DNA from: Promerops cafer
Lineage: Eukaryota > Chordata > Aves > Passeriformes > Nectariniidae
Reading direction: 5' to 3'
NCBI GenBank assembly: GCA_013398275.1
Contig: VZSE01004134.1
Coordinates: 126,761-190,760 of the forward strand
DNA length: 64,000 nucleotides
Position 1 is the stretch's first letter, and every line of letters begins with the position of its first letter. The translations under genes and the position numbers were made by a program. The notes under the pieces are model-generated. The model saw nothing but the letters and a program-made list of their open reading frames with translations. It made no database searches and was not told the DNA's origin. This document shows positions 13,320-25,300 of the stretch, piece by piece.

Positions 13320-16300
13320 ATGGCGGAGAGTCACTCACCGGCCGGGCTGGGGGAGTCTGCGTCCCTGGCTGGGCCTGGCGTCCCCGGTTCGGAGTCTGAA
13401 AGCCGGCGGCGGCCGCTGAGCGAGCTGCGCGTGATAGACCTGCGGGCCGAGCTCAGGCACCGCAACTTGGACAGCGGCGGCAACAAGAGCGTCCTCATGG
13501 AGCGGCTGAGGAAGGTGAGAGCGGGCGGGCGCGCTGGGGCTGCCTCAGGGTTGGGTGTAGCGGGTGCGACCCCGGCCCGGCGGGCACCGCTGAGGAAAAT
13601 GGCGCCAAAGAGCGCCCGGGGCCGGGGCCCGCCGGGATCAGTGCGAGCGTTCGGTGCCCGGCGAGGCTGGGCCTGCCCTGCGCCGTCCCGGGCTCGCCCT
13701 GCGACCGCTGCTGTCACGGAGTGTCATCGAGTCCCGCTGCCATTCCAGCACTCGGTGTCTGCCCTGGCACTTGGCCCGAGTGTTTCTAGCTTCGTGCACC
13801 GCGGTCTTCTGCTGTTCTCCGAGTTCTTGGATTTACAATTCTGTACGCTGTCTGTCGGGCTTTCTGCTGCGTACTGATGTTTCTCTGGCAGTCTAGCTGG
13901 TAGCCCGTTCACTGTATCCTCATCACAACGTTTCGTGGGTTAATACCGTGCGGAAGCCCTTCTCTGAACTGCTGCTTGCTGTGTCCCAGAGCCGAGTTTT
14001 TACTCTGTCACAACAATGCATGTAGCTGTGCTGTAGGATCGGCTTTTTTTGCTGACCGCTTTCCCGAAACCTTACACCGACGTGTTACGTGTCTGCGTGC
14101 TTTGCTTTGGTCTGGTGGTTTTTTGTTTGTGTATCCAAGTTGCTGATTCATGGTTTGGAATTTTTCAGCCTTAAACAAATGAAGTTTTTTATGTCTGTTT
14201 TTATATCTTTCCTTTTTGCTCCTATTAGGCTATTGAGGAGGAAGGAGGGAATCCTGATGAAATTCCTGTGGTTTCAGAAAATATCATGAAGAAAACTCCA
14301 AAAAGAAGCAGCAAAGGTACAGGGCAGTTAGACAGACTTTGTACTTTATCATCCTTGAGTTTCCAAGCAAGTATACTCATGAAATGGAACCTTCATAATC
14401 TTTTTTTTGTTACTGGTAATCTTGCCCACATTTCTGCTCAGGTTTCTAGGGATGGGTGATATAATACTAAACTTAGCAGTCATTTATTCAGAGAATTTAA
14501 TGTGATTTAATAAGGGAGGAAATGTTGGTTTGTTCTCAGGGATGCCTGATATTTGTATTAAGAATTACCAAGTAACACTGAAGCAGTGTTGGTGTTTTTA
14601 ATATTTTTTTAATGTAGAAATGCAGAGTTTCTAGCAAGTGCAAAATAAGCTCTGTAGTGTTATGCTTCATAGCTAATAGCAGTTGCAATTTTCTTCCCAG
14701 AAGACAAGTTTTTAATCAATTTCTGAAGTCAGATGTGTATTCAAGGCCTTATGCTCGGTTCTTGTAGCGGTGAGACAGTCTTACATAATCCTTATTTTCA
14801 GAAAGTAATTTACTGATTTTCTAAAATTAGTTAATTAGCGCAATTTGATCTTATTTCGTAAGCAAATACTGTTTAAAACTTTGCATTGGAGATGAGCAAA
14901 GTAACTAATGCAGATAGAGTATTTTCATTACTAGATTTGGTTTGCACAAAATGTAAATTCGTGAGATGAAACTCGACTGTTTTGACAGCTAATTTGTTTG
15001 ATTTTTGTCATTACATCTGATTTGGAGTGATGGTGCAATTGCTTGTAGCCTAAAGTGTGAAATCTTGACCAGATAGAGGGCAAATGTCACAACTCTGGGT
15101 GAAAGAGATCTTTTAAATCATATTCATTTTCAAGTCTCAGAAAAACACCTGATGTGTCTATTATAGCACTTTTAGTGTTGGGAGGGAAATAGATGAAATG
15201 TTTTTCTTGGCTCTGAAACCCATCTCACTTTTCAGTTGTAATGTGCTTGTAGTTTTTGAGGAAAATAAAATTCATAGAAGAATCAAACAGCTGCTTAGCT
15301 CTGAGTTTGAGGAGTTGCTCTTTGGTGCTGAGGCTGGTGTAGTGTTTTCAGTAATGCCAGTTGGGATAATTCATGTCCAGCTGGTGGGCAGAACACTGCA
15401 GTGAAACTCCCAGGTAGAGTGGGGTTTTTTTCATTATTTTGTGCTGTGTTTTGTTTGGTTGGTTTTTTTTCTCTTCTGCTAAATGTCTGTAAAGAAATGA
15501 AAGGTTGAGGTAATAAATTGCTGCAATCTGAGCTGAGCCAAATGTTCTGGCGAGGTCACAGAGCTTGAGCTCCTGCCAGGGGTTGGACTGTGGCATGTTT
15601 GTCACTTACTGGGGTGGTAACAAACAGGGAAAAAACTGAAGGCAATACCAACTCTGGTGAAAAAGTAAAGCTTGAAGGGTTCAACTATAATTACTGTTTA
15701 TATTCTAATGATGATAATGTTGTTAGGACGTAGACCAGATGAAGAAGGAGTGGAAGACAATGGCCTGGAGGAGGATTCAGGAGATGGACAGGTACAGGGG
15801 GCTGGCTTTGGAGGGGACTGATGGCAGATGGCTCTCAAGTCACCGTGACCGTGATTTGTGCTTTTTTTCTTTTCACAGGACGATATTGAAGCAAGTTTGG
15901 ATAACTTGCAGGATATTGACATGATGGATATTAGTGTGTTAGATGAAGCTGAAATAGATAATGGCAATGCAGTAGATTGTGGAGATGATTACAGTGCCCA
16001 TAATATTCTTGACTCGCTGTCTGATAGTAAAGAAAATGCTGATGCAGAAGTGAAAGAACTTCCAGATCAGCCTACAGAGTATGCTGTAGGTAACTTGGAG
16101 GCATCCCCACGATTTTCAGAAATTAAAGAAGAATCAAGAGAAATACCAATAGTGATGGTATGCATCTCTTATGTGTGTGGAATCAGGGTTTTCTTTTTAA
16201 AATTCATTTATTTCTGAATTAAATAGCAAAATGGTGGCTTGGGAAAATTTGGGACTCTACTGGTTCTTATGGTCATTGCTTTTCTTTTTACATATTTGTG

Positions 16301-19300
16301 GAAATACGAATCTTAATTTTTAAAATACTTAAATGTTGTTTGTACGCATGTGATTGTATTAATTAATAGTTTACAGAGCCTTTGTTTTTAATCATGCTTT
16401 GAACTCTGTTTCAGCTTATTAATTATAATATATATATTATTCTTATTTTCACATCTTTATTTTAGAGAATATGTGAGGCATACAAATGGTGTAGCTTACT
16501 TCTCAACTGAACAGCACCATTCAGGGAATTATATTCAAGGTTATTTTTCTGCTAAGATTGGGTCTTGCAGTTACTCAGTTGCTGAAAGTATTTTTATGTT
16601 GGCTTTCTGTGTTCATCTGGCTGTTGAGAGTGGACTAGAGGATAATCCCTTCCCCCAAAATCAAGTGTTTTATCTCCTAAAATGTACAACAAAGCATTTG
16701 AAAAAAGTTATTTCTGTCCCATCTAATGGGGCAGTATTGCTCTTTGTTGTGTGTCCACATTGAGTATGAGGTTCTAAAGTTGTGTGGTTCTTTTCCAAAG
16801 TTGTAGAAATAAGCTTGGCCCCCTATCCCCAGGCATATCCCTGTCCTACACAAATCAAATGGAAATACTCAGAAAAAGGGGGGCTTTTTTGAGTAAGTAA
16901 ATGTCTTGATGCCAGGTCTGCTCCCGTGATCTGCTTTCATCAGTGAAGGAAATAATTACCAAGTCCTATAGGTTTTTGGCTCTGTGTTGTTTCTGTAAAT
17001 GGCAGGGATACAAATCAGAGAAATTTGCTGTTGGAATCCCCATATTTAAAAGATTTTTGTGAGCTGACCATCACAGTTAAGAGATAATGAGAGAACTTAC
17101 CCAGTCTGTGGGGACCAGGAAGAGTCCTGAGGGTTATCACTCAGTTTTTACCATTATTGGTTGCTTTGGATGCTGGATGTGTTTGGTGGATAACAGCTGT
17201 CAGTGCAAATAGAAATCTTCAGTTTCTCATTCAGATTTCACTCATGATATTCCTTTATATATAACAAGATGTCTCCCATTTATTTTTTAAAGGTAGAGTT
17301 TGAAGATGTTGGGAACAGTTTAGATGCTTCTTCATCAGATTTAACCGTAATAAAGGTAAATGGTAGCCAGTTTTTCTTTACAAACAAAAAAAAAGCATAA
17401 AATGCACTATATAACACAGTATGTTGAAACAGTGTGTGTATAGTGGGTGCATTCTTCCTCTGCAAAGAATAGGAACTAATGCCTTTTGATGTGCTCATAA
17501 AGACAAAGATTTATTTCTCTATCAGATCATATATATGTGTATATATATATTTATGATGTATGTATTATACTGAGTTTGGTGGTAGATTGGATTCCTTTTA
17601 TCTGATGTAAATACCAGCTCAGTGCCTTACATTGTGTTTAACTTCCATTAAAAATGTACATATCCCAGGATGAGAAGAAAGCTGGAACTGTCTATTCCTG
17701 AAATGCTGGCCTTGTTTCCAGATCACTCCTGGTAGGTCAAGAGCACCAGCTCCAGGTGAAGCTGGTGTTTCTGTTGATCCTGTTTTCAGAAAGGAGACTT
17801 CAAAAAACACAGGGTAGAGAAGGGTAACATGAAGATGAGCTCTTCTCTGTGCTGCTTATATTTACTGATTTATTTACCCATGTGAATGTGTACCATGTGT
17901 TCAACAGGTGGCTGAATTTGAGAGGTGTTACAGTTTTTACAGAGCTCAAAAAACTTTGAGGACCTTAAAAACTCATCTTAAACCTTTTTCTGAGAAATTT
18001 ATTTGAAGGTCAATGTTTTCAAAGCTGAAATAGCCTAAATTATAGTAATGCTTTCACTAAATACTTTTCTGTAATGGGTGGTTAAGAGATGTCATTCAGA
18101 ATAGCATCTTCTGTATGAAATAGTGATATTTCTCCTTTTTAAAATCTTTTTCACTACAGGAACTTGAAGAGTTACCTTTGGAGCCAGGTACTGTTTGTTT
18201 TTGTTTGATTACTTTGATTTTTTTTTTAAATGAAAAAAAAAAATCCTGGGCATTTAAACAGTTTCATTCTTCATTTAGGCTTTTTGCGTCCCTGTTTGGT
18301 TTTTTGGTTCTTTTTTTTGAATGCATTACTGTAGTGTACATTATTATGGTGGAAAATCCAGGTCATGCAGGGTCATAGAGATTGGAAACCCAGTCATATC
18401 ACCAGATCTGTGAATAACCACCCTTGGGAAATGTGTTTAATGCCATGAAATGGTTCCCTAGAACTGTTACTGCTGAGTGAAGTGAAGGAACGAGCCTTAA
18501 AGATGTAAAGGTTCTGAAAACAGATCTTGTGATATCACACTGTACAGTGGTTCTGTGAATAAATATAAATACAGGAGTGTAGGCAGTGCAAAGCTCTGGT
18601 TAAGAAAAGAAATTAAAGAGGGACTGGACTTCAGAAGAAGGAACACGCTGCCATCACAGGAATTTGCTACAGATCCCACTCGCTTTCTGGACTGCAAACA
18701 CACTCAGAACCATCAGAAGATGCCCAGTTCTCATGTTGGACTGTCTCTGCTAAAAGAACTTCACAGAAATTTGGAAAATTGAACTCTCAGTGCCTTGATA
18801 CATTCAGTTAAGCATCTCGGACTCTGGAAGCTAACTAGAGAAGAAACAGAGCTGAACGATTTGCTGAAGAATATGAAGGCTGAGCCTGAAGTTTTTTGTT
18901 AAATCTGTGGGGGCATTTTTCTTGGCTGTTGAGGTGCTAGGGCTGATTTGGCAGGGTGTGAGAGAGCAGTTAGCGTGGTAGCTGTAACACTGTGTACACT
19001 AGGGTTTTCCAATCTCTGTGTAGCTTAGCAGTTCTCTTGGTGTTAGTGTGGCAGCCATGCCAGTTCCACATTTGTGATTGCTGTATTTCCCTGGTGATTA
19101 AATCTTGTGCCATTCTATTCCTGTTAAATCCGTAGAAAATGAGAAAATACTCGACATTTTGGGGGAAACTTGTAAATCTGAGCTACTTAACGAAGAACCT
19201 CCCGAAGCGGAGCGGCCGCGTGCGCAGGAAGCCAGTAACGCGGGGCCAGGCAAGAGGCTGGCTGAGGAAGAGGACGCTCTCGCTGCCGCTCAGCTGGAGG

Positions 19301-22300
19301 AAGATGCTTTAGCTTTGGACAGCAAATCGGCCCAAGCTTTGGCAAGGAAGGAAGCAAAGCGTTTAGTGGTAGCAAAAGGGGAGACAAGTGAACAGAGCCC
19401 CGAGGAAGAGGCCCCGGACTCTGAAGGTGTAGTGGTAGAGACCCTAAGCGATCAGAGTAGCAAACGCTCCCAAGGCCTGGAAGCCTCTAGTGGGGAGGCA
19501 GCGGAGAAAGGCGCAGGTGCCGAAGCCAGAGATAGCAAAGAAGATGGCAAGAGAGCAGAAGACAAAGCTAATTCAGAGGAATCTTCCCCTGCCACTAAAG
19601 AGTCCTCAGCCAGTGAGGGCGCTGATCAGAAAAAGAGGTTTGTTTTTTCTCCGTTCTAGACCAGATGCTATCTTTTATCATTGGTCCTTAAGTGATGCGA
19701 ATAAGCTGTTTCCTTCAATTGGCCTCCGAGACTGATGAAATTGTAGCCTATTCCTAAAGGTCTCTTTTATTTCTCCATGTGTAGATATATTTTTTTTTTC
19801 TTAAGAACAGTGGGTTTGATTTCTTTTCCTTCCTCAACCTTCAAAGGTTGTTTTCCCCAAATTACTCTTATTTCTGTCATCTGCAAAACAGAATTGTCCG
19901 TTTAGGGGTACAAATCCCTATTTCCTGTCACTCTTCTAGAAAATTGCCAATAATAGTGTTTATTTTGGAACTAATTTACTGGTAGGTATCCAATTTTAGT
20001 TGTGCTGTCTAGAATTAATGTTCTTTTTGCATATGATCTCTTGAATAATGTGGTATTTTATCTTTAGCCCTGTTGAAGACAAAGATACAAAGGCAGTTGC
20101 AAAAGATGAGAAAGGTAGGTGTATGTTTGGGGTTATTTTGGTTTTTTTATGTACAAAGGACCTGGAGTAAAAAGGAGGACTGTTAATTCAGTGAACCCTC
20201 AATTGCAGTTGTAACACATCTCTTCAAAATATAACTTTACAATATCAGTTTCTTGTTACTTCTGTAGCATTATTACCAGAGTTGGGGTTTGTTTTAAATA
20301 ATGTCCTTTTTTTGTGAATTAACATTTGATACTTTGTAATTCTCCCAAAAGTGATGGAAGTACAGGAAGAAAATCTGTATCTACAAACTCTTTAAGGCTG
20401 CTCAAATGCCCATTAAGGCTGAATTTCAGATGTTCATTTTTGCAGACTACTGTGTGTAGCCTGCAAATTGATTTTAAGAATCAATGGAAGAGGTAGAATT
20501 AAAATTACAGTGGAAGAGTTTTATGAAGGAAAAATGTGGGGGGTTTAGGACTCTTAGTTTTGCACTGCTGCATTTGTGTTTTACATGGTCTTTTATGTTT
20601 GGCTTTTTTGTACCCCAGGCCGTGTGGGGAGTGGTTCTGGCAGAAATCTGTGGGTTAGTGGACTTTCCTCTTCTACTAGAGCTACAGATTTGAAGAACCT
20701 TTTCAGCAAGTATGGAAAGGTACGTAGTGAATATGTAAATTAACAAACCATTCTGTCAGTTTAAAAGGCTGACCTTAAATTTCGCTCTTATTTTCCCTCA
20801 TGAATAACTGGGCAGGCTGAGTTCTTAACTTTGTGTTCTTTGCAAACTCCATATCTGAAAGGAACACAGTTCAATAAAGAATATTGAAACGGAGGGGTGG
20901 GAGCACAGGTGGAATTTGCAGAGCATATCTGTGCAGATATCTGTGGGAATGAGGCAGTTCCTGCCAGGAGAGACTGGCAGATCATCCTATAGTAGTCTAA
21001 TTATGTCTTGAGTATCCAGCAATAGTTAATGCTGTTTTAAACTTCCATTTCACAGGGTATTCTCTGGAGAAATCCAGTCTTTGAGGGCAGGCTTCTGCTT
21101 GTCTTGCAGTGCCTGCTAGGGTACAAGAGCAGAAGTTGTGGAAGGGAACTCTGTGTGACCATGTCCCCTTCTGCCAAATACTTTTCTGAATGTAATATTA
21201 AATGTTTATGTCACTAAGTGCCACTACCTGTCACAGATTGTAATCTGTGGGTATAGATGTCCTCCAAGGAATGAGAAAGTGGTAGTAGTTTTGTTTATTC
21301 CAGTTTATTTTGGTTTTTACAGTCCCACTCTCCCTTCTCTGTATATATCTGCCTTAAGCTCCTGACCTGCTCAGCAACTTGAAGATGAATTTTCTGAGCT
21401 GCTGCATTGAAGATGTCCCTGCCTGTGACAGGGGATTAATTGAACTAAATGGCTTTTAAAAGTCCTTTCCCATCCAAACTGTTCTAAGAAATGGTGATTA
21501 AGTTAGAATTTATTTAGTGACAGTCCTGCAAACACAGAATATTTTGTATTTTCCCAAAGGTGGTTGGTGCAAAAGTGGTGACAAATGCTCGCAGTCCTGG
21601 CGCCCGCTGCTATGGCTTTGTGACAATGTCAACGTCTGAGGAGGCCACCAAGTGTATTAATCACCTCCACAGAACAGAGCTGCATGGTAAAATGATTTCT
21701 GTGGAAAAGGTAAGTGGCAAAGAAGCTATTTCATGGCAATGTAATGAAAATAAAAGCGTGCAATTTTCATCTCTGTCTCTGACTATGTAATTATTTCTGT
21801 CTGAATTTCTAGGCAAAAAATGAACCAGCAGGAAAAAAGCCTTCGGACAAAAAGGAAGGTGAAACAAGGAAGGAAAAAGACAGGCACCATTCTGCAGAGT
21901 CCAAATCTGAGAAGTAAAGTGTTGTTTTGTATTTTTTGATGCTTAAAGACCACTCATTTCAAATACAGCCAAGTGACCAAGTTGAACAGTAACTGCAGTA
22001 AATCTTGATTTAATGTTTCATTCTGCATTTGGAATAGGAATAATACTTGGAAAGTTGATGTTTTACAGTAGTAAGGGCATCTTAGCTGGCCCTCTGTTCA
22101 GAAATACAAAGTTCTTTAGTGTTGGTATAAAAACTTGTTAGCTATATCAGGAGATACTAAATCAAATTATTTCTAGGTAAACTGTTATTTTTACCAATCA
22201 TTTGTCCTCTGATCTGACTCTGTCTTGGACTCTTTTTTTAACTGACAAATATTTCTAGGATTTAGTCTGTCTTTCTGGTAGACTGACTGTGTGGTTAGTG

Positions 22301-25300
22301 AGTGATACTTCCAACATTGGTTTTTCAAGTGGTTTATTGCTTTTGAAAGAGGTATTTTACTCTCCTGCTTTTTGTAGGTCTGCTGGTATAAAGAAGGAGG
22401 AGAAGATTGACAAAAAAGATGATGCTAAGAAATCAGAAAAAGATGAAAAAGAAGGAAAAGAAAAGGATGAACAAAAGACTGGATCTTCTGATAGATCCAG
22501 GGCAAGCAAATCAGGTGATGCTGGCTTTCAGGAATGTTTTCAAAGGATACTTGTATATTATTAGATGTGATTGATAATTCACTTAAAAGAAGTTTACTTA
22601 GTAAAACTGAGACAAACTTCAGAAAACACCTTGAAAACTTTGACTTCAATTTCTAATAACTTGCAGCAGAGCTTCCATAATTTTTATGGAACTGTCACTG
22701 GGTTTAGACCTGGCACTATGTGTGGTTCTGTGTCCTTTTTTGGGCTTTTTTTTTAAACTGTGGCAAAGGATGTATTTTGTGGACAAGAGAATTAAATTAA
22801 ATTTGTGTTCTTTTAGCTGTCATCCCTGCCAGAAAATACTGCTGTAATTTTGTGATAAATTTACTGCCCCCATCCTCAAGTTGGCCAAATCTTGGCAAGC
22901 TATTTAAATCATAAATAAGTCCCATAAGTTATTAAAAACCTCATTAAAATAACTTTTTGCTATTTAGTATCTTCACAGTTTTGAATCTTGCAAGAGTAGT
23001 TGAATGTCTTTTGTACCATTTATTTTTGGCTCTATTTTGTTTTCTAGCAAGTCGAGGAACCGAAAGGACAGTGGTAATGGATAAATCTAAAGGAGAGCCA
23101 GTTATTAGTGTGAAAACCTCTGCTTCAAAAGAGAGGGTAAGGCCAACTTCCAGAGAAGCTTTTGTGTAAAAATAGGTGTCAAATAGATTTATGTACTCAG
23201 AGATTAAGGGTTTTTAGCCTTGCATATTGGTACAATTACCCTTTTATCACTTAATGGAAAGCAGCAGGGTGTTAATAATGTGGCAGAGGGGAAATGCTTC
23301 TGTTTCACCTGTTTTATACTTTTTCATTGCTGACCTAGTGGAAGAAGTCAAGTTGCAGTATGAAAATGGTGTTAGGATGATGTGTTTCCCTGAGCTTGGA
23401 ATGTTACTGTGCGTGTTGTTTGAAATCAGTGCAGGTCAGGTTGTGTTCCCCTAGTATTTATTTGTAATATTTCAAAGTTCTGGTCAAACTGGGGATACTT
23501 TTCTCTGGAATTCTACTGTTGTTTACCTCTGGGGAAGGTGTGGTAGCCTGTTTTGTTCAGGTTGACATAGTGGAGGTGTTTGCCTAGGAGTTTTAGCTGG
23601 AAATGCACTGTGTTCAGCTCATGCATTGTTCTGATTTGTCTCAGAGCACAAAAAGCCAGGACCGCAAATCGGAGAGCAAAGAAAAGCAGGATATTTTATC
23701 ATTTGATAAAATCAAGGAGCAGCGGGAACGGGAACGGCAGAGGCAGAGGGAGAGAGAAATCAGGGAAACAGAGAGACGCCGGTGAGTTCCCAGTTCCCTC
23801 TAAACTTTAAATGGCATTTTTTACTCCCTTACCTGTTTTGTGTTTTGAACAGGCTGCCAAGCAGTGCTGTGCTGACCCTCCAACAGTGATATCTCAGATT
23901 GATTTCATACTAATTACTGCTAGCACTGACATAATGCCAAGTGATGGAGGCTTTTACTGCTGAAATCAGTGTTGTAATGAGACTTCTGTAGGTGCTTTCA
24001 GGCTTTGTTTTCCACCTGACTGGATTTGAATTTCCTTGATTTTTCCCCAGAAGCTTGTAAATACTTTTTGTATGTCAGATTTCTGTCTTAGGACTTGCTG
24101 TGCTTTCCGAAATCTTTTTGGGACCTGACTTAAGAGTAGATACTGTGTTACTTACGCAGAATTTTCACCTTTGCTTCTGTCATTTGTATGGAGTTTTTTA
24201 TTTTCCCCTAAGCTGTTACTTAATTGGGAAGAACGGGGAGAACATAGAAACTTTTAAAAAAAGAAACTTCACCCAAAACAAAGAAGCAGTAAAGCTTGGA
24301 CTGAAGAGTCTCAATTAAAAACCAAGTATCTCTCTTAAATTAGGGAGAGAGAGAGGCGAGACCGGGAGCAGCGCCTCGCAGCCATTCACGAGCGGGATGA
24401 GAGACAGAGGCTGCAGAGGGAGCGGGAACGGCTGGAATTCCAACGGCAGCGCCTGGACAGAGAGCGCTTGGAGAGGGAGAGGTTGGAGAGGGAAAGGATG
24501 CACATAGAGCAGGAAAGGAGACGGGAACAGGAGCGAATCCAGAGGGAGAGGGAAGAGCTGCGACGCCAGCAGGAGCAGCTGCGCTACGAGCAGGAGCGGA
24601 GATCTGCCATGAGGAGGCCTTATGATCCTGACAGCAGGTGAGGAGCAGGGCAGTGGTGCTCCAAACTCCTCAGCCACATCTCCTTTGGGAGCCTGTGGAA
24701 ATGGGGAGCACTCTGGATAAGGCAGTCATGGGAGCTCACAGCTGAAAGACTCTTTATGTGCTGCTTTTAACACTAATAGCAATTTGTTGAAGAGCAAATG
24801 CTGTGCTTGTACGCTTGTAAGCACTGTTCTGGTCTGCTCTTCTTGCCCAAAGAGGGATGACCAAGAGTAGTGACTGTGTGTATCAACTCTAAGTGTTAGT
24901 GGCAAAGATACTCATTGTCTTCTCACGTCACCATGTGCTGAAATTAAGCTGGTTTTGGTAAACCAAATTTTCTCAGAAACCAAAATGCGACTCCTGTTTA
25001 ACACACATAGATTTTTAGTTACTGGGTTGAATGAGGTTTGAGAGAGCAGGAAAGGGGAGATGGTTCTGGGATTGCTGCTGATGTGACCCCGTGTGCAGGC
25101 GAGATGACCCGTACTGGCCCGAGGCGAAGCGGCTGGCGCTGGAGGACCGGTACCACTCGGACTTCGGCCGGCAGGATCGCTTCCACGACTTCGACCACAG
25201 GGACCGCGGCCGCTACCAGGATCACTGCTTGGACAGGTTGGCAAGGCACTGGCTCTTCTTCTTCCCATGCCTTCAGGGAAATTTGGTGTCTTGTTGCGGC

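Noticed and set aside
12219..13334. Long (371-codon) minus-strand frame across the SAFB promoter
   Set aside because: It contains the real SAFB exon 1 but reads through its donor into intron and through the promoter; the frame is open only because of GC-rich composition.
5389..19781. The inverted identical blocks as a terminal inverted repeat of a large transposon
   Set aside because: The blocks are internal coding exons of two paralogous genes with intron flanks; there are no transposon ends or target-site duplications.
24315..24677. 120-codon minus-strand frame rich in Pro/Leu
   Set aside because: A shadow of the Arg/Glu-rich SAFB2 exon at 24344-24637.
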